Assembly (NCBI GenBank): GCA_003956705.1
Contig: QZCP01000077.1
Span: 62,001 to 126,000 of the forward strand
Direction: 5' to 3'
Origin: Brevipalpus yothersi
Lineage: Eukaryota; Arthropoda; Arachnida; Trombidiformes; Tenuipalpidae
DNA length: 64,000 nucleotides
Part shown: piece by piece, positions 36,850 through 48,476 of the stretch
How the letters are laid out: each line of letters starts with the position of its first letter
Position numbering within the stretch: the first letter of the stretch is position 1
The notes under the pieces: model-generated
What the model was told of the DNA's origin: nothing
Seen by the model: only the letters and a program-made list of their open reading frames with translations
Databases searched by the model: none
Translations under genes and position numbers: made by a program

Positions 36850-37637
36850 ATGGTTGAAATATTGGAAAGGATAGAGGAAGATGTGCGGAAAGCTTTGGAA
36901 GGAGTCAAAATTTCTAAGGAATTGATTGAAATCGATCTTGGTAATTTGTTATTGATTGACCAGAATCCTATTGATGGTGGCAAATTTCGTGCTAATCAAG
37001 AGAAATTTTTAAAGACACTAGCTGAAGAGAATGTACAAATTTTGTTTAATCAACTTTGTGATCGTGAAACGAAGGTTGAAAATAATATGAAACTCACCAT
37101 ACTTCCGGATAGGACAACACCAATACCACGTGCACGATCGGTGCCCAAGTCTAGGCCACCAACGAAATGGGAACAATTTGCCAAAGCCAAAGGTATACAA
37201 AAGAGAAAGAAGGAGAAACTTGTATTTGATGAAACCAGTAAACAATGGAAACCAAGATTCGGGTATAGACGAGCTGATCAAGATGGTGATCAGTGGATGG
37301 CCGAGGTTCCGGACAACAAGGGTAAGATTATCATATTATCGGTTTATTTTTCTGGGTCTTTTCTCAATTTCTATGATTATAACATAATCATCAACTACTG
37401 TTCACATCCTGAAACCTTTGATGAGACTTTTCTTTAATGAGAAATTGAGATGATTTATATCATCGAAATACACTAAATTCTTCCATGATATCAAATGGTA
37501 TCATTTCAACTAATTTTTTCTATCCTCTTTTTTCAGACCCCAACGCCGACATGTTTGCTCATCTCAAAGAGGCTAAAAAGGAAAGAGTAGCCAAAAATGA
37601 AGCACAACGTTTGAAAAACTTAATGAGAAAGGCCTGA
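36850..37637 (+). CDS. RRS1: Ribosome biogenesis regulatory protein RRS1, short form
   Basis: RRS1 helps load 5S RNP onto pre-60S particles in the nucleolus. Exon 1 36850-37321 and exon 2 37537-37637 join in phase to give 190 residues. Conserved blocks in order: IDLGNLLLIDQNPI, ILFNQLCDRE, LPDRTTPIPRARSVPKSRPP, TKWEQFAKAKGIQKRKKEKL, WKPRFGYRRADQDGDQW, then ADMFAHLKEAKKERVAKNE and RLKNLMRKA. The protein stops right after this block, whereas vertebrate RRS1 is near 365 residues, so the C-terminal extension is absent; yeast Rrs1 is about 200. A possible 3' UTR intron (donor near 37646, acceptor ending near 37785) is visible, but any extra coding exon would need to bypass the stop. Confidence 0.93.
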
Positions 37638-38306
37638 TAGATACTTGTAAGATTGAAATATTTCTTGAAAGTCTTTCGCAATCTTCTGTAAATAGTCTTT
37701 GTAAATCAGACAATTAATTTGGGTTTACTGTAAATTTTATTAAAGCTCTCCAGTATATTTGAATGTAACCTTTACTTTTTTTCAGGCTTCTCTGAAAAAG
37801 CTCAAAGAGTGAAAGCTTACCGATGTGAATGCTGAAACATCAAATCGTTATGAAAACACGTGTTGAGTGCATCGTGGCTCTTTTTCCGTCTCGATTGCAT
37901 CAGTCAGATAATTTCTCAGGCTGATCAGATTCGTTCAATTGACCATTGCCATACAACAGTGTTAGCTTCCTCGAAAATCTTCTGATTAACGTTCTATTGT
38001 TTGTTGTACGAAAACTTCACATGATAGTCCACTGAAATTCGACTTTTCCAAGCGAGGAGATCTTGCATCTAGCTCATTGGTTTTGGTTATCATGGCTGAT
38101 GATAAAATTTTTGTTAGTCTCTCTTGATTTCGCAATTTTGTCAGTTGACTTGGTGATATTTTTAATGACGTATCTATCGTCTCGTCTCGTTTATCTCAGT
38201 TGATGATGAACGCATCTAACACTGATCTTGAGTATAACTGTTTAAAAGTCGATTTTCCTTACGAAAGAGCCTGAAAAAGGAAAAGAAAGTCGGAAACTAA
38301 GCAATT
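37638..38306. other. Intergenic between RRS1 and protease copy 4
   Basis: Contains the RRS1 3' UTR and the protease promoter. A TATA-like GAGTATAACTG at about 38231 lies about 75 bases before the protease ATG, a spacing like that of copy 3. No gene seen. Confidence 0.4.
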
Positions 38307-39529
38307 ATGTATTCTTTTCTGAAAAACACAGCAACCCTATCTGTATTTAGTTTTCTAAGCATTACGATCGTAGAGTCGAAAGATGGATGTGGTATGTACT
38401 GATAATTATCAATATTATGAGATCGGAATCTCGAATTTTTTTCTCTTCTCATGGCTAGATTGTGGCTTGCTGAATGTTCAAAGTCGTATATCCCATGGCA
38501 GAAAAGTTGGTGATCATGAATATTCATGGATACCCTTCATCAAGTAAATAGTGAAAGTTTGTTTAAGAATGATCATTGATGAAATTTCAAATTTTCACCT
38601 CGCTGAATGTTCAAAGTCGTAAATACCATGGCAGTAATACTGATAATCATAAATATCCATGGGTAGCCTTTATCAAGTAAGTAGTTAAAGTTTTCTTTAG
38701 AGTGATTATCGAAACATTTCCAATTTTGACTCTTCATGAAATTTCTAGAACTTTTAGGAACGGAATGTCTTACGAATGTACCGGCAGTCTAGTTGATGAT
38801 CGAACGGTACTGACCGCTGCTCATTGCGTAGAGAATAAGGATGAGAGTTACGTTCAGCCTTCACAACTCATGGTATTCCTTGGAATAACAACTAAAAAAG
38901 ATGCTCACCACGAAATTGGTAGACAAGTGGAGGCAATTTTTGTTCACTCTGAGCGTAATGTCACACTTTTTGAGAATGATATTGCCTTACTTCGCTTGAA
39001 GAATCCAGTCAAATTCGTGAAAAATATTCGACCTATTTGCTTACCAGAGGGTCGAGGGGAATCTGTTTTTGGAAAAATGAAAGTTGCTGGATTTGGTCGT
39101 CTTAGTGTTGAAAAAGAGGCATTTGACCTACAAGAAGCGGACATCTATTTTGTTGACCGTAAGAAGAGTTCTTAAGAAAATTTTATGGTAATGATTTCAT
39201 ATTTTCATGAGCTTTTTGCAACTGTATCTCTAATAGGTAACACTTGCTACAATAAGTTGGCTCGTTTTTTCAAGGATCCGATAATTTTCCCAAAAACTGC
39301 TTTCTGCGGAAAAGGAAAAGGTAAAACTATGATTTGTGGCGGTGATTCTGGAGGTCCTCTGATGCATTCAAATAAGGAAGGAAGAATGGTGATAGCTGGA
39401 GTGTCTCAATTCATCAAAAAGCCTTGTGGAGATGGTGCCGATATTTCCGATTTCTATGTTAATGTTGGATTATTCATTGATTTCATCGGAAAACATGCAT
39501 CCAGTCCTTGTTTTGCTCGTGTTATTTGA
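38307..39529 (+). CDS. Secreted S1 family serine protease, copy 4
   Basis: Exons 38307-38391, 38459-38543, 38749-39158 and 39237-39529 join in phase to give 290 residues. It has a signal peptide, a DGCDCG propeptide and SR|ISHG, then TAAHC, ENDIALL and GDSGGP, so the triad is complete. Position 189 is Met and the 214-216 segment is Ser-Gln-Phe. Sequence is closest to copy 1 (long shared runs such as KVAGFGRLSVE). Two differences mark it: the C-terminus ends CFARVI where the others end in (V/I)PL(S/T), and the intron after exon 2 holds a second, damaged copy of exon 2. It is separated from copies 1-3 by the peptide gene copy, the coracle copies and GAR1/RRS1. Confidence 0.87.
38600..38676 (+). 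pseudogene. Duplicated, damaged exon 2 inside protease copy 4
   Basis: These bases repeat exon 2 (AATGTTCAAAGTCGT, then CATGGCAG, and a good GTAAGT donor). The acceptor and the Cys-Gly codons are missing, and the activation residues ISHG have become KYHG. If spliced in it would remove the zymogen activation site. It more closely resembles exon 2 of copy 1 (DNHKYPW) than the neighbouring exon. Confidence 0.7.
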
Positions 39530-40530
39530 ATTCAAGAGAGAAAAATGTTTCCAGAGATGTTATCTAAGGAAAGATGCCGAAAACTTTCTCTGAATAAACA
39601 GAGCCTCTGTCAAGCGGAAGAGCTCTAAATTTTATCTTGAAATCATTCCTCAGTTCATTTGATTCAAAATTCGAGTCAACAAATTCTTCACATTTATTTG
39701 AAAGAAAATGACTGAACAGATGAATATTGATCGTGCCAATATGAACATTGATAAATATTGATATACTACCAACCACGAACTACCTAACTCTGGTGATAAA
39801 TTTTCGCAATTTTTCGTAGGAACGTCTTTCATTTGGGGTGATGATGGATAGATCAGATTTCAGAGGGAACTCTTACAAACTGTTGTCCGTGGACACTGAT
39901 CATCATTGCTAGTTTCCACCTTAACAAGCAAGGTGACATATTGTTATATTAATTGTGACGTGGACAGTATAAGAATGCAAACGAAAAGAAAAGTCTGGCT
40001 TCGTGGTTCATTTGAATGAAAAATCGAACCTCAAATTGATGCATTTGCATAGAATTGAGGTTATAAATTTCATAACTGAAGGGTTATACTCTTTCTGTGT
40101 AATGATATGTTGAATTTGAATAATTATCCTTCCACGATGAACGTAGAGAGGGAGGAAAAAAGATGACTCATTAGAAGATGCTACGAAAAAGATAAAGATA
40201 AAGGGAGCATAAACATGATGTTCATTGTCAATCATGGAAATGATGGCTGTTTTCAACCACGAAATATGGTCCGGATGATTGAGCTAATAATGTGTAATAG
40301 ATGAGTGGAAAAAAAAATTGGAAGTAAAAATATTTAGGAAGTAGTCTCTCTCTCTCTTCCCCCTGAACCACTTGGGCTCATCATGCACCTTCTTATTCGC
40401 CCTGTTCACCCACCAAGGAATCTTGTTCTTCTTAATCTCGATTTCTTCGTATCATTTCTCATTCTAACGGAATCACGGAAGAACATTTCTGGCCTCATAA
40501 CAAGAGTAAGTAAGAAGATGGGTGAGTAGA

Positions 40531-40574
<44 letters not shown>

Positions 40575-41103
40575 ACAAGGGGGCTTGATGAGGGATGGCC
40601 TGAACCAGTGTTCGGGTTCAAGTTTAGTCAACTTTTCTCATGTACAGACTGGTCTCTTTTGCTCACTTAACCTCCTCACAAAATTTTTTGGGAATCGATT
40701 TTTAGGCTGTCGAGTTGCCGCTCTACCTTTCTCTCTCTCTCTTCTCACTAATTCTGAGACTGATTCTTGGTCAGAATAACGGTATGATTTTGAAAGTCGC
40801 TCAGCAGTTCAGTTTCATGTGATACTTGATTTGCTCCGCTCATGAAAAGTGTACTACTACTACTGATAAAAGAAAGTTTCAAAATCAGTGTGTGTTTACT
40901 TTCATCCCACCGGGTGCTCACATGAATATTTAAATAGTTTATCACGATTGAATTTTGTTTGTCGGAGTGAAAACTTTCTAAACTCTTTTTCCCACCGATT
41001 ATTTTTTGGTGAAACTTTTTTTTTCATTCTCATCTTTCTTTTCCTTTGGTGAATTCACCACATTTCGGAAGAAAGTGTGTTCACACGTTTTTCTTCACCC
41101 ATA
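39530..41103. other. Intergenic, no gene seen
   Basis: AT-rich sequence with a (GA)n run at about 40537-40571 and a short CT tract near 40735. Open frames here are short and overlap on both strands. The right end serves as promoter of peptide gene copy B. Confidence 0.45.
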
Positions 41104-41619
41104 ATGAAGACACATCATTTTTATCAGGTAGAGTTTCCAGATAGTTTCTCGCGAGGAAATATTCTCTAGCATATATTCTCATACGAAATGTTTTTCCAGT
41201 TTTTCTCTAAAAAAATTATTCTTTTCTCTATCTTGTGTAGATTTTCTGTTTTTTCTTGTTCATACTGATCTTATTATTGGTAATAAGTGATGCAACTCAA
41301 GATCCAGTGTCAGCTAGAAGTTTATTTCGATCAACAAGATCGATAAGTGGCCTGTGGCGTCGGCTGATTGGTCGTCGAAAGAACACAAGAACGGTAAGCA
41401 AATGAATTTTTCTGTCAGAAAATCTATCAAAAGATGAATAGCTATTCCAAGCTGAATAAGTTTTGACTTTCGGCTTTAGGACTGGCTTACACCTTCCAGT
41501 TATTGCTTGATTCAATTTTCTGATCCTTCGAGCGTTGAGATTCCAAGACGAGACAAGCTCATCTTGTCTCATCTTAATCATTTTTTCTTCAATTTTTTGA
41601 TTGATAGACATTCACTTAG
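41104..41619 (+). CDS. Small secreted cationic peptide gene, copy B
   Basis: Three exons can be joined in phase 0: 41104-41127 (8 codons from ATG, donor GTAGAG), 41241-41393 (51 codons) and 41608-41619 (three codons plus stop). The 62-residue product has a signal peptide with a long Leu/Ile/Phe core (to about residue 25, then DATQD), a short spacer, ARSLFRS and the block SISGLWRRLIGRRKN, which is identical to that of copy A, and ends TFT. The exon and its following intron align with copy A at 33706-34069; copy A has a longer last exon. The conserved part is the basic block, while spacer residues vary, which fits selection on a mature peptide. No family recognised. Gly-Arg-Arg and Arg-Arg sites could release an amidated peptide, but that is inference. 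Confidence 0.5.
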
Positions 41620-43673
41620 GTAGCAACAAGTGCGTTATAAAGGAAATATAAGAATTTTTGTCTCAGATAAAGGTCCTGGTTGAGAAAAAATGATAGAATT
41701 TATTGTTCCACTTCTTTTGTGGCGTCAAAAACTTTTGTCTTAATGCTTAGGGTTGATAATGTTTTTTTCTCCTCTTTTTTGCTCGTAGTCTTCATCTTTA
41801 GAGTAGAAAAAATGATCATCAATAGCTAGAAGAATGTTCAAAATCACCGGATATTAGAGAATGATAGCATCAGAAGTACTTGTTTCCTTATCTTTTCTAT
41901 TTGTTCATCGTTTGCAATCGAGCGACACTTATTGAATTATTTTTTGCTTCAATAAGTTTAGTGATAAGAAGATGATTCAACACTATTGAGCAATGCCACT
42001 GTCTACACTGAAAAATTTATAGATAGAAATTAAGGTGGTTGACAATGAACTTGTGATCCATTTTCGAATATTCCAAAGATTAGGTAATCTCTCCACTCAT
42101 TTTCAATTAATTATCTAGCTTGTCAGAATATATTTCCTTTTTCATGTCAAACTCTCAATTTATGTTCCATCTTTTCCCCCTCCCTTCACAAGGCTGAACA
42201 TTAAAACTTTTCTATTAGAACACCTTCTTTTCTCGATTGAAGAAGGGGAAATCTGATCTGGAATTCAATTCCACATACCTGGCATGCCCACGTTGAGAAA
42301 GGAAAACTTAGTTCGTAGGTCATTCAGATAGATAACGGTTCATGTTGAGGCAAGCTGAAAGTCAGAGCAAAAGTTTTCAAGAGATAGATATTTTTAACGG
42401 GTCAGATAAGTGAACTGGAAGCGGAAGAGAGATCAAAATGTGGTACATTTATCAGTCTTCTGTCGTTGAGCGTCTATCTTGTCACCATTAATAATGGTGA
42501 ATCAAGTTTAGATGACATTTCGATTGGTTTTGTCAGATCATTCCCTAATCTTTCCCTTTACCCCAACCACATTCCATTAGCTGAGAGAAACACATATACT
42601 TTCCCAATTGAAAGGTGTACTTTCAAGTTTCTTTCAATTCATATATACACATACACACACCTAGGAACATATACATTGATCATCAATACTGATGCCTTCA
42701 GTTATCCACATGAAGCCTGGTGAGGCTTATTCAAATCTTTTTTGATGGTGATTATCCAATTTTTCAGTCTCTCCTGATCCGATATACACACACACACACA
42801 CATACATAAACTCTTAAATGTTGCTCATTCCTTTCCTGTCCACATGAATCAGTATTATCAACATTCGGTGATTCCGGGGTCGGCCAACTAGTATGGCTGA
42901 TTTATTTTGTGTGTATTTCAACTTGAAATTGAGTGGACAGAATTCTCCATCCTAATCTCTTTCACCAGCATTATAATACACACTTGTCAAACGGTATTTC
43001 AATTGCCCCAGAGCTGTGATGCAGCCAGAAAAAAGTATACAAACTTCGCATGATTGGGCAGGAAATCTTCCGAGTGACTTACAATTCTACTTAACCAGTT
43101 AACGAATTTGTATATTTGCCCTTATTTATCGGACAGGATCCGGTATTTGATTTCTTCAAGATCATTAGACATGATGCCAAATGAGTGTGTGTGTGAAAGA
43201 AGAGGAAAAAAACCTTTTTGGGTCCGAAATTGATTCAAATGGAAAGATTAATCGTGTCAAGCTTAGTGAAAAGAGAAACATTGTTGTTGTACTAGTAGGA
43301 ATGATTATTGATTTGAATCATTTAGAATCGATATAAAAAAATACTAGAGAATATTATCACTTAAATTTGAGAAGATGTTAGGGCAAAAGAATATTTCAAT
43401 CATTTGATGCTTTTAGGGCTTCATAATTGGAGGAGGTCATCGAGTGAAAATTGAAAATATCCTGATTTTGTTTTCCATCAACTACATACTCATTCCATTT
43501 GCCAGTAGTACATGTGTTACTATTTTCTTAAAGGTGCTGCTGATGACGCACATCATTACCAGTCCCGTTGCATGTTATATGTGTGTGTGTGCTCAGTAGT
43601 TTACGGCCGGGAATAAAGTTAACGGTGAATATTATGCGTCCGAGATGTCACGTATCATAGATTGGTAAAGAGA

Positions 43674-43737
<64 letters not shown>

Positions 43738-45249
43738 AAAGAAGAGAGAAAAATTAAGATGCTGTTCAGGGGAAGAGGAAAGAGAGATGGAGAAAGAGAA
43801 AGATGCTACAATCTCACGAACTTGACCCTAATATGATTGTGAATGGTTAACGGCTATACGATTTTTACCGGTGTCAAGAGCAATAAGATGAGGAACCGGA
43901 TCTTCGGGAATTTGTTGTCTCAGGCTGCCAGGAATAAAAGCCAGCCACCAGTCTGATCGTGATCACTATTCACCTCATCTTTAGTTTTTTCTTCTTCTTC
44001 TTCTTCTTCTTCAACCATCATCTCATTCGTAAAATCATGATCATTATATTATCTCTTGCATTCATGTTGATACTTTCTTCTCTCTCTCAAATCAACTAGA
44101 TTCACTAGTACTGTATGTGTGTGCAAATGCATTGGGCATTGGCTCATTATGTCAGAAGAGAGAGAGAGAGAGAGAGAAAAGAATCATCATGATCAACATT
44201 TCGAGAAGTGGTTCCATAAAAATGCTCAACAAAATCATTTAATTGAGCGTAAATGTTGATGAGGACTCATGCTGTATGTAAGAGAGGGAAAGAAAAAAAG
44301 ACATGATGATTGAGTAGTTGTAAATTTGTCATATGGAATGTTGAAGAAGAAAGAAAAAAATCTCACCAAAAAGCCTTTGAAGACCTCCAAATTCTCACAC
44401 CTTATAAAAATTTTTGGTGGAAGAGAGGAGGAAAGAATAACGAAAGAGTTGATGATGGATTCTTGATGTTTCTGGACCATGAGTTGTTGTTGTTGTTGTT
44501 GGTGATGGTGGAGATTGAAATCAAGATTGATACGCAATACACCTCAATTACATCAGGGCCCATCACTCGGATGATGATATTGGTGCGAATATTTTAGATG
44601 ATGATGGTTAAAGAGAAGAAATATTGTTCTGATTAGCATGGAGCATACTTTCGGAGCGTAGATGAGTGGTGATCATGAATCAGGACTTTCTGATGAGAGA
44701 GAAACAGAATCCGGCTTACAATTCAGTTCAAACTAATCTATTTCCTAATGATCAGACTCTTGGAAACACCAATTCAAGCCCATCTCAAGTAGTAATAGTA
44801 TCGAAATTTCGTATTTTAGGCCACCGATCAGTTCCACCCTGAGTAACATTATTATTTATTTATGAATTATTTTTTTTTCCTACCAAATCATTCATACATG
44901 AATTTTTTTTGAGCACATTTATTTCGAATTTAATCCTTTCGTAGCATCAATTTTTATTTCTCCTTATTTCCCAACCATATATCGTCCTCAAATTGAAATA
45001 TTTTTGGCATCCAATTTTTCCATCTTGATCCATAAATTTTATCACCCATTTCTCACAGTACATGACCAACCAGAAAGTATTTCACAATCTAACTGATACA
45101 CGTGTGTATATTTCATATTGTCTTGATGGGTACCATTATCAACTGGGAAGATCAGAAATCGTATTTGAGCAATCATAGTATAGACTCAGATAAAATTTAT
45201 ATCTGTTGCGCTCTGATATTTATTATTCTCAATCAATCAATTTTTGCAG
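41620..45249. other. Gene-poor interval with microsatellites
   Basis: About 3.6 kb without a supported gene. A frame at about 42446-42720 opens with a hydrophobic, signal-peptide-like run (LLSLSVYLV), preceded by an AG, and could be a 5' exon of the Gln/Ser-rich gene downstream, but I cannot place its start codon or donor. Long (GA)n at about 43673-43732, CA runs near 42785-42800, and (TTC)n near 43990-44012. Confidence 0.4.
43673..43732. repeat. (GA)n microsatellite
   Basis: About 55 bases of GA dinucleotide following GAGAAAGAGAAA. Confidence 0.9.
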
Positions 45250-48200
45250 GGTTTCCAAGGGACAGCAATAGCCAATCATCCATTTTCCAGTCAACCATCA
45301 TCTTTTCTATCAACCTATTTTCCAAATCCATTCTCAAGCCAAAACAATGGTGGTGGTGAATATGGTGGATATGCTTCCGCCAGTGAACCCTCTGGAATTA
45401 GTGGTGCAAGTGCTAGCGTTTGGTCACCAAAAGGAAGTAGCTATACCAATATTGTTCATCCTATGGAAAATTATCCACAGGCTGGCTCATCTTATGCCAC
45501 CTACACACCACCGGAAGGTCCCAACAATGTTGACTTTCATGCGGTTCTAGATCAATTTGTACGATCTGCTGGACTATCTCCTCATGGTGATCATGATACT
45601 GCTGCGTCCACAATTCAAGCCAAAGGTGATACACCAGTGTTCAGTTTCAAGAAATTGTATTCTTTCCCATTCTACTTGTCCACCGATAATCATGCTTCCG
45701 ATGGCTTTAATCTTCAAATTCCATACATGAAGAAACATATTCGACGAATGTTCCAGGAAGGAACTTTCAAGAATCCAAAGTTCTCCGTGTAAGTACTCAA
45801 CGATAATTGAAAATATATAACATATTTCAAATTCTTGTAGCACATGAGTTCCTCTCTCTCTTCGATTCCTTATCATCCAAAATTTCTCATCGATGATTTT
45901 AAACTTCCGGTAGAAACTTATCAGAAAGTTTACTCTTCAGATTTGTAGAAATCTACCTCTCTTTGACTATTCGATCAGCAATTTTACTCTTCTTCACGGT
46001 ATGTCTATTTGTGATTCACCAAATTGTCTGGCGAACTTGACTGTTGACACCAAAAAATTTGAATGTGGCCCATCAGTGTGTAACCAATCGATCGTTTTAT
46101 CACAATTATTAACGCAACTGTGTGCGAATGATGAAGCTAAATTGAGAACTGATCTGCATCAACTTGACGATCATGATCACCAATCGAGCCTATCAAATTT
46201 ATGTTCAATTATTCTACTTCAATCTTATCGTCTCATCCTGTTGACAATAATCTTTTATCCCATTATTGTTGCCCATCATTATTACTATCAAGTTGTTCGA
46301 GTGTCCTCAGTGTTTTTATCTGGCTACTTCGTGACTTATCACAATTATGATAGTGTACTTAAATCAGCAATCTTCGAAGACAAAAAATAGTCTTACAGTA
46401 AAACTTTCGTTTATTTTTTGACCAACTTGACCTGCTGATAAAACGTGAATAGTGAAAATGCACTTGAGAGGATGATTGACATGATGCTAAATCTGTCCAC
46501 TTTTAAGCTCATCTTTTTTACCCCAAAAAAACTTTCACCAATCCATAAGGACTATCAGCACCCATTTGGCCTGTAAAATTATATAGCCATTTTCCAACAG
46601 TCTAGCAATATTTTCACATTCATGTGCCACTCATTCATATTTTTGGAACAAAATTTACATCCTTTCAATCTAAGTCACTTGATCATCCACGTTTTTTATT
46701 AGTTAAAAGATGTTGATTTGGTGACAAAATTTTTATATTCCAAAAGAATGCTCACCAATTTGAATTTTGCGACCAAAAAAGCATAAACCTTATCATACTC
46801 AATAGCTAAAAATTTATTTACACTTTTTTTTCTAACAGTGACAAACAATCAATACAAAATTGGCTCCATCCAAAAAGTTGGTATTTCGGATCAAGTCAAA
46901 GTCAGCGAGCTCCATTGCCACCAGTCCAAATGCCTGTCCCACAACAGGTACCACAAAATATTGGCCACTGGATGAATGAAATGTCCAGCACTTATGTGCC
47001 AAGACGAGAGCATCCCAACACTCGAATCCACTATCGACCTCAGCCATCACTTATCAACCGGCAACCATCAATATTGCCATCGGCACCTACTTCATTGCCT
47101 GTTATTCCCTCATCTGCACCATCACCGATTGTGACCTCTGCCTCAGTACCAAAGTCAATTATTAGCCAACAACAGCAGCAGCCACAGCAACAGCAGCAGC
47201 AACAGCAAGTTCAATTAGAACCAATTAAGCCCACTGTCGGGTCAAGTCAATCTAGTGGATCTGATCAAGCCCAAAGTGGACAGTATTTGACCGATCTAAG
47301 GATAAGTCCTGCACAATTTACCCAATATTTACAGGATACCCTGGCCAATGCTAATGTTAAAAGTCAATTGAATCAACTTATTTCGGGAAAAGATATTGAA
47401 TCAGACCAGCAACAGCAATCACAATCTCAATCATCCAAGCAACAACAACAACAACAACAGCAAGCAGGTCAAAGTGTATACATTGGTCAACATGCAGGCT
47501 ATAAAGGCTCAGAGGTGAGATGATGCAATATTGATGATACGATTTTTGGTGGAATTTTGAATTTTTCTAAATGAATTTGAATTAACAATTAGAAAGCTCC
47601 CAATTGCTATTAAAATTTCGTATATCGTAGGGTCCTGATTCTATCTTTAGAATTTATCTCAAGTCTGGGCCAGAATATGAGAGATAATGAGTTAGATAAA
47701 TTATTTTTTGATAGCTGTGAAATTAAACAAGAGTTAGCGTGAAGGATCATGTGAAGAGAGAGAGAGAGACTCTCAAACACCTCAGAATATGCTAATGAAG
47801 TGGAATAAGATTGAAAATGATTGTCAATATTGGTTGAAAGTATAATTTTATTAAGGAAAAAAATTAAAGCATCAAGGCCGAACAATTTTCTCTTCGCTTA
47901 TCTTTTCAATCTTCAACACACAATCAATTGAGAAACACAATTCACATGATACCATATTGAGAGAAAATCATTTGATCTGATCTCATTTTCGGATTTAATG
48001 ATATAATCACTGATCCAGTTACCAAATGAGTTGCTTCTTTTTTCTTGGGAAAGAACAATTTTTTACTTATCAATCTTTTCTCATCTTTCTAACCGAAAAA
48101 TTCAGAAAACCATGGCCGATGGTGAGAACCGATATCAAGCAAACTATTACTATCCTCAATCATCCGGTATCAAGCAATTGATCAACGGCAATCCTGGTAG

Positions 48201-48476
48201 TAGCAGCTCAGGTAAATATAATTTAGATATGATGATACTCGAAAGCTGTATGCCTGATTATATTTTCCCTATTAGATTGATGATAATGGATGATATAAAA
48301 GTGATTGAATTGTGTGTGATCATTAACTATTCATATTTATACCTCTTCCAGGACAACATCAATCAGAAGAGACTGGTCGACATTCTTCATCATCATCTTC
48401 AGCTTCAATATCATCATCATCGTCTGTTTCTGCCTCATCAAGTCATCCATCCTCATCCCAATCATCTTCATCATGA
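45250..48476 (+). CDS. Unrecognised Gln/Ser-rich protein, 5' end missing
   Basis: Four exons join in phase: 45250-45788, 46839-47514, 48106-48211 and 48352-48476 (stop). They give 481 residues, and at least one upstream exon is needed for the start. Exon 1 has Gly/Ser/Tyr-rich sequence followed by a more ordered stretch (FSFKKLYSFPFYL, then IPYMKKHIRRMFQ). Exon 2 has a Pro/Ser region, two polyglutamine tracts (around 47168-47210 and 47408-47463) and between them a short amphipathic part (ISPAQFTQYLQDTLANANV). The end is nearly pure serine. No catalytic motif or known domain seen. The composition would suit an extracellular structural protein or a transcription-related protein; I cannot choose. 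An open exon-like segment lies in intron 1. Confidence 0.65.
45941..46390 (+). CDS. Possible cysteine-containing exon inside intron 1 of the Gln/Ser-rich gene
   Basis: An open frame runs from a pyrimidine-rich acceptor (TACTCTTCAG ending at 45940) to a stop at 46390, 149 codons. The N-terminal part looks coding: CDSPNC, FECGPSVCNQS, then LLTQLC, with six Cys and an NLT sequon. The C-terminal third is hydrophobic. In the frame of the host exon it does not continue (a different frame gives a hydrophobic tail and a stop at about 46039). It could be a nested gene's last exon, an alternative terminal exon, or chance. Confidence 0.25.
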   Translation: MCRNLPLFDYSISNFTLLHGMSICDSPNCLANLTVDTKKFECGPSVCNQSIVLSQLLTQLCANDEAKLRTDLHQLDDHDHQSSLSNLCSIILLQSYRLILLTIIFYPIIVAHHYYYQVVRVSSVFLSGYFVTYHNYDSVLKSAIFEDKK

